From Cognataquiflexum aquatile (GTDB taxonomy: Bacteria; Bacteroidota; Bacteroidia; Cytophagales; Cyclobacteriaceae), in the NCBI RefSeq assembly GCF_003316845.1, contig NZ_QMIK01000002.1, positions 186,001-250,000 of the forward strand: a stretch of 64,000 bases of DNA, given 5' to 3'. Position numbers and translations under genes: made by a program. This document shows, in pieces, positions 20,127 through 29,411 of the stretch (the stretch's first letter is position 1; each line of letters begins with the position of its first letter). A model generated the notes under the pieces. That model was not told the origin of the DNA, ran no database searches, and saw only the letters and a list, made by a program, of their open reading frames with translations.

Positions 20127-21643
20127 TGGAAGTCGTCAATACTTTTATGACCTGGATTTTTAAGAACAGGATAGGTCAGATCGAAAATTTTAAAACAAAC
20201 CCGATTGAAGTTCAGGAAAAGCTTTTGAAAGAACTTGTCGAAAAAGCAGAAGACACAGAATTTGGAAAAAAGTATAACTTTTCAAAAATCTTGTCCTATG
20301 ATGATTTTGCAAAACAAGTTCCGATCCATAGCTACGAACAGATAACGCCCTATATCGAGAAGACGATGAAAGGAACCCAAAATGTCCTTTGGCCTTCCGA
20401 TATCATCTGGTTTTCAAAATCCTCAGGTACTACATCGAGCAGGAGCAAGTATATTCCTGTTTCAGAAGAATCACTGGAAGACTGTCATTTCAAAGGGGGA
20501 AAAGACATGCTCTCTCTGTATGTAAACAACTACCAGGACAGCAAGCTATTTACGGGCAAAAGCCTGAGTATCGGGGGCAGTCTTTCCAAAAATCCATTCA
20601 ATGGAGAAAGTGAAAGCCAGGTTGGGGACATTTCTGCGGTCATCATGCACAATCTTCCCCTTTGGGTTCAGTTTGCAAGAACCCCGAGTCTGGATGTGGC
20701 ACTGATGGGTGAATGGGAATCCAAAATCGAGCGAATGGCAAATGAGGTGATGGATGAAAACGTAGTCAGCATCGCCGGGGTACCGACTTGGACCATCGTC
20801 CTGATCCAGAAAATCCTTGAACTCAAAAACGCCAAAAATATCCTTGATGTCTGGCCCAATCTTGAAGTGTTTTTTCACGGGGCAGTTGCATTTGGTCCTT
20901 ACCGCAAACTATTCCGGGAGTTGATCCCGTCTTCCAAAATGCGGTATTTGGAAATTTACAATGCTTCGGAGGGCTTTTTTGGAATTCAGGATCAAAAGGA
21001 GTCTGAAGAACTTTTGTTGATGTTGGATTATGGGATTTTTTATGAATTTATTCCAATGGAAGAAATGTCCAAAGAATCGCCAAATGTTTTGCCACTTTCA
21101 GCAGTAGAAGTAGGTAAAAACTATGCGATGGTAATCACTACCAATGGCGGTCTCTGGAGATACGCCATCGGGGATACGGTCAAGTTTACCAATACCTCGC
21201 CATACCGCATCAAAATCTCCGGCAGGACCAAGCACTTTATCAATGCATTTGGTGAGGAAGTGATCGTAGAAAATGCCGATAAGGCCATTCAAGCAGCAGC
21301 AGAAGCGACCAATGCTACTATTACCAATTACACTGCAGCTCCGATTTATTTTGGAGATTCCAAAAGCAAAGCCGCACACGAATGGATCATAGAATTCAGG
21401 CAGTTCCCTTCAGATGAGCAAAAATTTCTTGAAACCTTGGATGCCACGCTACGGGAAGTCAATTCTGATTATGATGCCAAGCGGTACAAGGACTTGGCGC
21501 TGATTGCGCCAAAAATCCATTTTGTCCATGAGGGCGTTTTCGAAAAATGGCTGAAATCTAAAGGAAAATTGGGAGGCCAAAACAAAGTTCCAAGGCTTTC
21601 TAACAGCAGGGAATATATAGAGGAAGTGCTTAAGTTGATGTGA
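20126..21643 (+). CDS. GH3-like acyl-adenylating protein
   Basis: A 505-residue protein of the GH3 auxin-responsive family, an ANL-type adenylating fold. SKSSGTTSSRSKYIPVS near residue 97 is the ATP P-loop. YNASEGFFGIQ near 280 and YAIGDTVKFTN..YRIKISGRTKHF near 350 are further conserved motifs. Plant GH3 enzymes join amino acids to acyl acids such as auxin. Bacterial relatives are common in Bacteroidota and their substrate is unknown. The ATG overlaps the lptB stop by one base, so it is co-expressed with an envelope gene. Confidence 0.92.
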   Translation: MEVVNTFMTWIFKNRIGQIENFKTNPIEVQEKLLKELVEKAEDTEFGKKYNFSKILSYDDFAKQVPIHSYEQITPYIEKTMKGTQNVLWPSDIIWFSKSSGTTSSRSKYIPVSEESLEDCHFKGGKDMLSLYVNNYQDSKLFTGKSLSIGGSLSKNPFNGESESQVGDISAVIMHNLPLWVQFARTPSLDVALMGEWESKIERMANEVMDENVVSIAGVPTWTIVLIQKILELKNAKNILDVWPNLEVFFHGAVAFGPYRKLFRELIPSSKMRYLEIYNASEGFFGIQDQKESEELLLMLDYGIFYEFIPMEEMSKESPNVLPLSAVEVGKNYAMVITTNGGLWRYAIGDTVKFTNTSPYRIKISGRTKHFINAFGEEVIVENADKAIQAAAEATNATITNYTAAPIYFGDSKSKAAHEWIIEFRQFPSDEQKFLETLDATLREVNSDYDAKRYKDLALIAPKIHFVHEGVFEKWLKSKGKLGGQNKVPRLSNSREYIEEVLKLM

Positions 21644-21675
21644 TACCATCTTCCTAAAGTCAGGAAAGTGATTAC

Positions 21676-22500
21676 CTATTCTAATTTTTTCAAACTTTTG
21701 TTTCCTACCAATGAATTCATTTGTGTAATAGCGATTTTGTTTAATTGTACCAATCTATCTGATTGTGGTAATCCCTGATGGATCAATACTGCATTGATAC
21801 TTTCAAGATTGCTCAGGACTACAAGTTGCTCCAAAGATGCAAGGTCTCTGATATTTCCAACTGTATTTGGATTGGCATCGCGCCATTGCCTAGCTGTTAT
21901 CCCGAACATTGCCACATTCAACAAATCAGCCTCATTGGCATATATATGGCTAATTTGGGTTTTACTCAACTCTTTGGGGATTAAATTTTCTTTGATCGCA
22001 TCTGTATGAATGTGATAGTTGACTTTTGCTAAGGTCCGCTGCAGGTTCCATTCTAATTTTAGCCTGTTGTTTTCATCGGCCTTAAGCCTTTGAAATTCTG
22101 TAATCAAATACAGCTTAAACTCTGCACTAATCCAAGATGCAAATTCAAAAGCTATATCCCGGTGAGCAAATGTCCCCCCATACCTACCTGATTTAGAAAT
22201 AATTCCAACAGCATTAGTGGATTCGATCCATTTCTGAGGTGTTAGAGAAAAACCGTTTGCCCCGGATTCATTTTTAAACGCATCGAATTCGATGCGTTTA
22301 AAATTAGGATTGTTTAACTGTTCCCACAATCCGCAAAACTCAATTGCACTTCTTGTTCGCAACCAGTTTTGAATAATGTAATTTGTTCTCTCAGCATCTC
22401 TATATCTAGCCATGTCAGTTAAAGAGATATAATCTGAATCATTTTGGGAAACCAAAACGATATCTAGCTTTTCAACCTTGAGTATTCTGTTTTTTGCCAT
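21676..22500 (-). CDS. KilA-N domain protein
   Basis: A 274-residue protein with an N-terminal KilA-N DNA-binding domain (about residues 15-130: DYISLTDMARYRDAE, IIQNWLRTRSAIEFCGLWE, and GRYGGTFAHRDIAFEFASWI). The C-terminal half is helical. KilA-N comes from phages and large DNA viruses, but this form is spread through bacterial chromosomes as a solitary gene, and no other phage genes are near. Function is probably DNA-binding or defence-related, which is inference. Its reading frame contains a 32-base perfect palindrome. Confidence 0.88.
   Translation of the reverse strand: MAKNRILKVEKLDIVLVSQNDSDYISLTDMARYRDAERTNYIIQNWLRTRSAIEFCGLWEQLNNPNFKRIEFDAFKNESGANGFSLTPQKWIESTNAVGIISKSGRYGGTFAHRDIAFEFASWISAEFKLYLITEFQRLKADENNRLKLEWNLQRTLAKVNYHIHTDAIKENLIPKELSKTQISHIYANEADLLNVAMFGITARQWRDANPNTVGNIRDLASLEQLVVLSNLESINAVLIHQGLPQSDRLVQLNKIAITQMNSLVGNKSLKKLE
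22272..22303. repeat. Perfect 32-bp palindrome inside the KilA-N gene
   Basis: TTTTAAACGCATCGAA (22272-22287) is followed with no spacer by its exact reverse complement (22288-22303). On the coding strand it encodes FKRIEFDAFK. It could be a binding site for a dimeric protein, perhaps the product itself, or a chance result of codon choice. Confidence 0.9.
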
Positions 22501-22643
22501 ATCAAATAAGATTTATTTCGGGTGATCAAATCAAGCTATTTTGAAATTCTACAATTAGACTCAGCTTAAATAAAAATAACAACTTAGTCCTTTATTTCCT
22601 AAAGGAACTCAGTTTTCAAAAATTCAAAACAAAAATCGATTTC

Positions 22644-23339
22644 TCAACTCCCAAACCCTATTGGCGCAAGGTTATTCATCTGCCGCAAAATCCAGGATTG
22701 CCTGCCCCGGATATAGCCGGTTGGTTTTGCCGGTGACCAACGGATGGGATTGGGCAATACAGCCGCAATCATAGCCGCCTGCTGACGGGTGAGTTTGGAT
22801 GCCGGCCTGTTATAAAAAGTCTGTGAAGCCGCTTCGATGCCATAAATCCCCGGACCCATTTCGATGACATTGAGATATACTTCCATGATCCGTTCTTTGG
22901 TCCAGATAGTTTCTATCAAAAATGTAAAATACGCTTCCAATCCTTTTCTTATGAGGTTTCTAGATGGCCAAAGGAAGACGTTTTTGGCCGTTTGCTGACT
23001 GATGGTGCTGGCACCTTTGATCCGCTTTCCTTTTTTGTTTTTCTCCCAGGCTTCTTCCATTGCCTTCCAGTCAAAGCCGTTGTGTTCCAAGAATTTTTGG
23101 TCTTCAGCAGCATAGACCGCTTGGGGCATGTTTTTGGAAATATTGTCAATAGATACCCAATCTTTGTATAACCTGACATCTTTCTTTTCGTCCCAAGCCT
23201 GTTCCCAAAGTCGGATCACCATCAATGGTGTCACCGGAACAGGGATAAATCTATAAATAAGGGTTAGGCCTATAGAAATGATGAAAAACCAAAGGGCAAT
23301 TTTAAAAATGAATCGGAAGATTTTCTTGATGAATTTCAT
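22644..23339 (-). CDS. mtgA: Monofunctional peptidoglycan transglycosylase MtgA
   Basis: A 231-residue GT51 glycosyltransferase that polymerises lipid II into glycan chains. One N-terminal membrane helix (about 8-28) anchors it, and the catalytic domain faces the periplasm. The motifs are in order: AEDQKFLEHNGFD (catalytic Glu), GASTISQQTAKN, KERIMEVYLNVIEMG. No transpeptidase domain is present. It starts six bases from the stop of the upstream methyltransferase gene, so the two are probably one operon. Confidence 0.96.
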   Translation of the reverse strand: MKFIKKIFRFIFKIALWFFIISIGLTLIYRFIPVPVTPLMVIRLWEQAWDEKKDVRLYKDWVSIDNISKNMPQAVYAAEDQKFLEHNGFDWKAMEEAWEKNKKGKRIKGASTISQQTAKNVFLWPSRNLIRKGLEAYFTFLIETIWTKERIMEVYLNVIEMGPGIYGIEAASQTFYNRPASKLTRQQAAMIAAVLPNPIRWSPAKPTGYIRGRQSWILRQMNNLAPIGFGS

Positions 23340-23344
23340 GTGGT

Positions 23345-24184
23345 TTATACAAAAGCGGTGGCTTGGATAAATCTATAATAAAAAACTGAATTTGGCATAT
23401 TCTGAAGTTCTTCCATGGCGGAAAGCATTTCTTCTATTTGCTTCTCAGTGATCAATCCCTCTGATAACAAGGCGGGAGCGCCACTGTTCATCAGGTTTTT
23501 CCAATAAGAAAAAACCGTACTTTTTTCTTCGGGGTGACGGCTGTCAAGGTGAAATCCCCCACTCCTGAGGCTGATGTCACGGTATCCTGATTCGGACAAC
23601 AAATCACCAAGTTTTGCCCCTACCTGTGGATCGCCTCCAATGTGGACTTGGTACTCATTGTATATTTTCCAATAATCCATAATGGCAGGCATTATCGGAT
23701 AAGTGTAGAAAGTTGCGTTGAAAACCTCCGTGATAGAAACCATTGCTCCGGGCTTCAGAAACGGTTTCATGCTGACAAGCACTTCGATAGGATTGGGAAT
23801 GTGCTCTAAAACCCAACAGATAAAAGCCCCATCGTATTGTCTGTGGAGTTTTAGGTTTTTGGCATCCTGATGGATGAATCTTACCTGATCTTCCCCAAAA
23901 CCAGCCTTGGCCATGTTTTCCTTGGCTTTGGCTATCTGACGGGATTCATATTCCACTCCCGTGATAGAAAGATGGGGAAATCTCTTCATGAGGATTTCGG
24001 TCTGTGCACCCACGCCACTGCCGATTTCGAGCAGTTCCTTTACCTCCGAAAAATCAATAAAATCATAAATGGGCCTTTCGATCACCAAAGCCTGTTCCCT
24101 AAGCCTTTCCTGCTCTTCTTCCTGATAGCCGTGGATGTATTTGGGAGTGGATGTGCCGCTCATGAGTCTTGGATTATTTCGCAA
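23345..24184 (-). CDS. Class I SAM-dependent methyltransferase
   Basis: A protein of 279 residues, or 272 if translation starts at the second Met (24163), which gives the more family-like MSGTSTPKYIHGY. It has the motif I glycine loop LLEIGSGVGAQTEIL, VEYES acid for the SAM ribose, and CWVLEHIPNP. Relatives are annotated as generic small-molecule methyltransferases. The substrate is unknown. It is upstream of mtgA on the same strand. Confidence 0.88.
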   Translation of the reverse strand: MRNNPRLMSGTSTPKYIHGYQEEEQERLREQALVIERPIYDFIDFSEVKELLEIGSGVGAQTEILMKRFPHLSITGVEYESRQIAKAKENMAKAGFGEDQVRFIHQDAKNLKLHRQYDGAFICWVLEHIPNPIEVLVSMKPFLKPGAMVSITEVFNATFYTYPIMPAIMDYWKIYNEYQVHIGGDPQVGAKLGDLLSESGYRDISLRSGGFHLDSRHPEEKSTVFSYWKNLMNSGAPALLSEGLITEKQIEEMLSAMEELQNMPNSVFYYRFIQATAFV

Positions 24185-24226
24185 AGAAAGAAGAATTCCC
24201 GCTCATTTTAAAACACCATGAGGCTA

Positions 24227-26164
24227 TCAGGGATTTGCTGTTTTTTTGAGGACCACAGGCTCTTTGAGTTTGGTGGTAAGGATCTCCATAAAGTATTTGA
24301 GATCAGGATAGACCGAGGGTGAGATAAGTGGGTATTTTAAGCTTATGGAAGCCGTTACCTTGATTTGACCCTCCCATTGGGTAACTTGATAAGTGAATAG
24401 CGCAGTGCCACCGGGAATTGAAATGTTGGCATCTTGGGGATAGTCATCTACAGTATAGCCTTTCGGGATTTCTATGATTGAAGTATAATTGTCCGTAAAT
24501 GTATAGAGGAAGTCTACTGGAAATGTTCTGACCTCGGATTGGAATGGGTTTTCACTCCAACGTGTGTAAGCAAAGGGAGAGATAAAAGTCGTTTCGGGAT
24601 CAAAATCAGCGAAGGAATGTTTGAATTTTGCCTCAAGTTGCTTTCTAGGGTCTGTCTTTTCGGTCACCGCAAAATCTAAAAGGTTCTCAGGGGTAGGTCC
24701 TAGTATGTATTTTTTCAAAGTATCCACCTCATCAATTGAACTGCCATTCATCTTGCTCAATGCATCATAATCTGTATACCTAACCGTAGATTCTGAAACC
24801 AAATGGTTGTTTTCATCCAATTTAGTATTGACCATCTGAACGATTCCGGACCTGTGTGGAAGTTGGACAGGAATCAAACCGCTGTCTTTTTCCTTCATGA
24901 TATAGCCATAGCTCACATGGTGGGACAATGGCAGGTAACCAAAGGGTCTTTCACTGTTAGTGGCATCCAAAAAGTACTCTTTGTCATCTATTTTGGCGTA
25001 GATTATCAATTGGTTGAATTGGTCCAAGAAGGGTGTATCGACCAAGCGTGAACGTCCATTTCCCTTGCTGCTGATCAGCAATGGATAAGCTGTCAGTCCA
25101 TTTTGGCGAAGATATGCCAATAAGGTCAGGTTAATATCTGCACGCTGTCCAGTTCGGGATTCGAGCATCGCTCTTAGATTTTTGGAAGGAAATGGGCTGT
25201 ATTCCCCATTATAGCTATATTTCTCTGTGACAAAATTATAAACGTCTTTGGCCTTTTGTATCTCTGTCTCACCTTTTGGGACAAAGGTTAAAATCTGGCT
25301 TTTTTCTCCTGCATTAGGATTAAGGTAATGGACAAAAAGGTCAAACTCACTGATGCTTTCTGTCAATTCCTGCCATGTGGTATAGGTTTCTTTGAATCCT
25401 GAACCTCCGCCTCCATAAGTTGCCGAATTGGAAAAGGCATAACCCGCGAGTTGGAAGTCTATCTTTTCTATGAAATCCTGGTAATTGGACATCATCGGTT
25501 CATTCTTGATGGCACTCAAATTGGATACTGTCCAACTGTATGTTCCTGGATAATTTGTCTGGTATTTGCAGCTTTGGGTTTTTTCGCCCTGGGCTAGAAA
25601 GTTATAATTCAAAAAAGAAGGCACTTCTATAGTGTAAGTGGACTTCATGGTCGGTATTGGATTGTGGAATACCCAAGAATCAAGAAAAGTGATGCTTTTG
25701 TCAGTTTTCAGGTAAGAGTACTCTATAATGGAGCCCACTTTGACATCTTTAAATGTAAACCTGACTTCTTTATAATTGTCGTCTAGATCTACTTCGAAAA
25801 AATCATCTTTACTGAGTTTCGTTATTTTTTCAATTCCGTTTTCAATGTTTATCGTCTGTGCATTTAGCTTGGTGACATTTTGGATACCGTCGCCGGCATA
25901 GAATGTAATACTTACATTTCCTACATCCTTTCCGCTTTCTTTTAGGATTTTTATCCTGCGATGGATAGTGGAATGCTGAATAGTGCCCATGAAATGGTTG
26001 TTGGAAATTTCCTCCAAGACTACTGAAGCTGCCTCCGGTTCAAAGTCCACTTTGGTCAGTTCCAATTCTGATTGGGAATATTTTCCAAACTTAATATCCT
26101 GGGCCAAGAGGGATAAATTTAAAGAAAAGGCCAGGAAAAAAAAGATTACGTTCGATCGTCTCAT
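24227..26164 (-). CDS. DUF3857 protein with degenerate transglutaminase-like domain
   Basis: A 645-residue exported protein with a signal peptide (RRSNVIFFFLAFSL...AQ). The N-terminal half is DUF3857, followed by a transglutaminase-like fold and a C-terminal beta domain. The catalytic Cys expected in a G-x-C-A-D-I-N context is Arg here (GQRADINL), and the usual His region reads FNQLII, so it is likely inactive as an enzyme. A longer in-frame start at 26299 overlaps the upstream gene and spoils the signal peptide. The function is unknown. Confidence 0.88.
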   Translation of the reverse strand: MRRSNVIFFFLAFSLNLSLLAQDIKFGKYSQSELELTKVDFEPEAASVVLEEISNNHFMGTIQHSTIHRRIKILKESGKDVGNVSITFYAGDGIQNVTKLNAQTINIENGIEKITKLSKDDFFEVDLDDNYKEVRFTFKDVKVGSIIEYSYLKTDKSITFLDSWVFHNPIPTMKSTYTIEVPSFLNYNFLAQGEKTQSCKYQTNYPGTYSWTVSNLSAIKNEPMMSNYQDFIEKIDFQLAGYAFSNSATYGGGGSGFKETYTTWQELTESISEFDLFVHYLNPNAGEKSQILTFVPKGETEIQKAKDVYNFVTEKYSYNGEYSPFPSKNLRAMLESRTGQRADINLTLLAYLRQNGLTAYPLLISSKGNGRSRLVDTPFLDQFNQLIIYAKIDDKEYFLDATNSERPFGYLPLSHHVSYGYIMKEKDSGLIPVQLPHRSGIVQMVNTKLDENNHLVSESTVRYTDYDALSKMNGSSIDEVDTLKKYILGPTPENLLDFAVTEKTDPRKQLEAKFKHSFADFDPETTFISPFAYTRWSENPFQSEVRTFPVDFLYTFTDNYTSIIEIPKGYTVDDYPQDANISIPGGTALFTYQVTQWEGQIKVTASISLKYPLISPSVYPDLKYFMEILTTKLKEPVVLKKTANP

Positions 26165-26165
26165 G

Positions 26166-28007
26166 TCATTCAGATTTTTTGAGGATGATGTTTCTTGCCA
26201 ATTGGGTGTTGATTCGGGCGATAGTTTTTGATTTGTCTTCTTCACTGATTTCTTTGGGCAGAGTGATTTCAAGTCTGTTACTGATGGTGATGGTACCATC
26301 AGGGCTGATTTGACTGTCTACGAAGTAGGAAAAGTGATCTTCTTTTAATTCAAAATTTGAAACTCCTGTTTCTATTTCTGTTTTTCTGTCAGACCTGATG
26401 GTGATTTCTTCCTGTAAATTTAGAAGACCATTGCCCAACATGTCCATATCGATCTTTTTGATATGGGTCGGAAAAATGATCCGCTTGGTGGTCTGCTGTC
26501 CAAACCGCTGGATATTGCCATCAAAAGCAACGGATGCTACGGGAACCTCTCTTTGATTGTTTGTTTCAATCTGATATTCCTTGATAATTATTCCGCTTCC
26601 TCCAATATTTTTATTGAGGTAATTTTTCCTTTGATTGTCATCCAAAAATTGATTCAAAGCAAAAAAATCTATAGCCGGAAATCCCTGAAAAGAACTGTTT
26701 CCGGTAAAAGTACCGTCTCCGTTTTCCTGTATTTGGATATTGTATTGGTTTTGGACCGTATTGAATCTGAATTCCCTGTAATCGGGTGTCCTTTCCAAAA
26801 ATCCCCCGTTTTCGGTAACTACCAAAACATCCCTGTCTTTTGTAAAATTTCCCGAAAAACCCGCTGGAAGATAATTATTCGTACACTCCAGCCAAAGAAG
26901 CTCCTCTCCCAATGGCACCCGTAAAAAAGCGTGATTGAAGCTATTAATTGGAAAATCAGATTCCAAAGGTACTTTTTCATCACCTGCGTAGACCAAAGAA
27001 TATTGTGAATCGATCCCGACTTCCTTTAACATGGCTTTCATGAGTATGGTCAAAGCTTTGCATTCTCCATATTTCGTTTGGATTACATCGGAAGCATTTC
27101 TGGGTTCCCATCCATCTATCCCTAAGAAAATGACCACATAGCGGTAGTTCTTTTGGAGATATTTATAGATGACTGAGATTTTTTCATAATCATCCTCCAA
27201 ACCTGCAGTCATCTGATGGACTTCTGATTTGAAGTCTTCCGGAAGCTCATCTTTCTTGTCAATCAGCAAACTGATAAAGCGACCAAAACCATCCCAATTT
27301 TCCATATCAGAAACATAACCTTCGAGGGCGAATTTTTTTGGAGCAAGGTCCAACGATGGTAAGGAATCAGAATTCTTCGTCTCGTCAAAGGCATTGAGGT
27401 TTTCCAAATTCCAATTCAACTTTACTTTATTTCCTTCCTGAGATGTAGAAGATGTGGAATCCAGATGGTTTAGCCTGAATCTCAATCCAAGTTCTTTTGG
27501 ATAAACTACCTCTAAGCTGGCAGACTTTATTTTTTGGTTAGAGTAATATTGGGGATTCCAAGAACCCAAAAAAAAGTTTGTAGTCCTTAAGCGTTCTTCT
27601 ACAATGTCGACTTTTACAGGTAAGGTAACGCCCTCCAATTCAAAGACTTTGTATTTGGTATCCACAAAAATACTCCCATCATCTATGTATGACACTTCTT
27701 TGAGATCTTTCAGCTTGACCCTTTTTACCACTTTGGAAGTTGACAAATTGGTTACTGTGACTTCAAAATTTGTCACTTGGTTCAGCTTGTCTACAGGAAG
27801 GACTCTCTTGGCATGGCTCAATCCTCTGGAATCCCAAATATTTAGCGTGAGGAGAGATTTGAAAGTGACAGTATAATCTGGATTTAAGGTGATGTAATCC
27901 TTTTTTTCCAAAATGGAGTAATGGGGAACTACTTCCTGTGAATAACAAATCCCTGAAATAAAAAGAAAAGCTGCGGCAGTTAGGGTTTGAAAATTTTTGA
28001 TACTCAT
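26166..28007 (-). CDS. DUF3857 protein with intact transglutaminase-like triad
   Basis: A 613-residue exported protein (signal peptide ending CYSQ when started at 28007). The N-terminal DUF3857 domain is followed by a transglutaminase-like core with Cys316 in KYGECKALT, His359 in FNHAFLRV, and Glu374 in LWLECT at the usual Asp place. It probably has cysteine peptidase or transglutaminase-type chemistry in the periplasm. One base separates its stop from the start of the degenerate relative, so the pair is co-expressed and may form a complex. Confidence 0.88.
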   Translation of the reverse strand: MSIKNFQTLTAAAFLFISGICYSQEVVPHYSILEKKDYITLNPDYTVTFKSLLTLNIWDSRGLSHAKRVLPVDKLNQVTNFEVTVTNLSTSKVVKRVKLKDLKEVSYIDDGSIFVDTKYKVFELEGVTLPVKVDIVEERLRTTNFFLGSWNPQYYSNQKIKSASLEVVYPKELGLRFRLNHLDSTSSTSQEGNKVKLNWNLENLNAFDETKNSDSLPSLDLAPKKFALEGYVSDMENWDGFGRFISLLIDKKDELPEDFKSEVHQMTAGLEDDYEKISVIYKYLQKNYRYVVIFLGIDGWEPRNASDVIQTKYGECKALTILMKAMLKEVGIDSQYSLVYAGDEKVPLESDFPINSFNHAFLRVPLGEELLWLECTNNYLPAGFSGNFTKDRDVLVVTENGGFLERTPDYREFRFNTVQNQYNIQIQENGDGTFTGNSSFQGFPAIDFFALNQFLDDNQRKNYLNKNIGGSGIIIKEYQIETNNQREVPVASVAFDGNIQRFGQQTTKRIIFPTHIKKIDMDMLGNGLLNLQEEITIRSDRKTEIETGVSNFELKEDHFSYFVDSQISPDGTITISNRLEITLPKEISEEDKSKTIARINTQLARNIILKKSE

Positions 28008-28198
28008 AAATAGGGATTCAAGCATTACAAATTTATTGGTATAGTTGAATAATGAAAGTGTTGAGAAAAATTTAATTTTATATGATGCATAGCCCGTTTG
28101 AAATTGACCTGTTTTTGTCATTTCTCCTGTTTTTTTCAACCGGCTTCCATCGCCAGATAAATTTTTTTACCTTTAAATTTTAAAAAACATCAGCTTAT

Positions 28199-28666
28199 AT
28201 GAGCAAAATCACGATTGGGAGCTTTGAAGATTTCGAAAAGTATATAGGTCAGGATCTTGGAGTCTCTGACTATCATCAAATTACCCAAGAACAGATCAAT
28301 CAGTTTGCTGTCGCCACCATTGACCATCAGTGGATCCATACTGATCCCGAACGTGCAAAAAAAGAAGGTGCTTTTGGCGATACCATTGCCCATGGCTACC
28401 TGACGCTGTCTTTGGTGCCCTACCTTTGGGATCAGGTCATCCATGTCAACAACCTCAAGATGATGGTCAATTACGGGATCGAAAGCTTGAGATTTGCCCA
28501 GGCAGTATTGGTCAATAATGAAGTCAGACTCAATGCCAATCTGAAAAATGTAGTCAACCTCCGCGGAACCGTCAAAGCAGAAGTCAATGTGAAGTTGGAA
28601 ATCAAAGACCAAAAAAAACCTGCTTTCACAGGCGTATTGGTGTTTTTATACCATTTCCAATCCTAA
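28199..28666 (+). CDS. MaoC-like (R)-enoyl-CoA hydratase
   Basis: A 155-residue single hot-dog protein of the MaoC/NodN type. The hydratase motif is IDHQWIHTDPERAKKEGAFGDTIAHGYLTLSL, in which Asp and His of the DTIAHG segment match the catalytic pair. It hydrates 2-enoyl-CoA in fatty acid or storage-lipid metabolism. It is a single gene converging on tcdA. Confidence 0.9.
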   Translation: MSKITIGSFEDFEKYIGQDLGVSDYHQITQEQINQFAVATIDHQWIHTDPERAKKEGAFGDTIAHGYLTLSLVPYLWDQVIHVNNLKMMVNYGIESLRFAQAVLVNNEVRLNANLKNVVNLRGTVKAEVNVKLEIKDQKKPAFTGVLVFLYHFQS

Positions 28667-28685
28667 GTCAGACAAAATTACTAGC

Positions 28686-29411
28686 CTAGCTTTTCAATAG
28701 ATCATTGATCACTACAGATGCCGTGACGCAGCCAAAGGTTGCCGGCAAAAAAGACATGGTTCCATAAGCCGATTTTTTGAAATTGCTGCCATCTGTCATC
28801 ATCAGGCTTTCTTTGATATAGAGTTCAGTGGAAAATACTGCCTTAAACCCTCCACCGATATTTTTGGCTTTTAACCGTTTTCGGACCATTTGGGCAAGTT
28901 TACAGCTGTGGGTCTCGGAGATATCCGCGATTTTTACTTGGGTAGGATCTATTTTGCCCCCTGCACCCATCGAACTTACCAAGGGAAATCCTTTTTTCAT
29001 CGCACCTTCTATCAGGTGAAGTTTTGGCAACAGGCTGTCAATACAATCCACCACAAAGTCAAATTTGTTTGCTTCCAAAAGTTGAGTCATCGCTGCAGGT
29101 CTCAAAAACTCCTTGACGACATGTACTTTCAGGTTGGGGTTGATGCTAAGCAGTCTTTCTTCCATCCATTCTGCTTTGGACTGGCCAAGATTCTTTTGGG
29201 TAGCGGGAAGTTGTCTATTGCAGTTGCTGATGTCCACCACGTCCCCATCGATAATGGTCATCTCGCCGATTCCGCCACGGCAAATCAGTTCTGCAGCAAA
29301 GGAACCGACTCCCCCCAGACCCACCACCAAAACGTGTTTCTTCGAAAGTTTTTCCAGGCCTTCTATTCCTGTTATCAGTTCCGTCCTAGACAGCCAAGCA
29401 AATTCACTCAT
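28686..29411 (-). CDS. tcdA: tRNA threonylcarbamoyladenosine dehydratase
   Basis: A 241-residue ThiF/E1-like ATPase that converts t6A at tRNA position 37 to its cyclic form. VGLGGVGSFAAELICRGGIG is the nucleotide-binding loop, IIDGDVVDISNCNRQ the ribose and adenylate contact, and DCIDSLLPK the conserved Asp region. The arrangement lacks the CxxC zinc pairs of MoeB. It overlaps the tatD-like gene by four bases. Confidence 0.93.
   Translation of the reverse strand: MSEFAWLSRTELITGIEGLEKLSKKHVLVVGLGGVGSFAAELICRGGIGEMTIIDGDVVDISNCNRQLPATQKNLGQSKAEWMEERLLSINPNLKVHVVKEFLRPAAMTQLLEANKFDFVVDCIDSLLPKLHLIEGAMKKGFPLVSSMGAGGKIDPTQVKIADISETHSCKLAQMVRKRLKAKNIGGGFKAVFSTELYIKESLMMTDGSNFKKSAYGTMSFLPATFGCVTASVVINDLLKS

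Noticed and set aside
21676-22500. Prophage remnant around the KilA-N gene
   Set aside because: No integrase, capsid, tail or lysis genes are nearby; neighbours are housekeeping genes.
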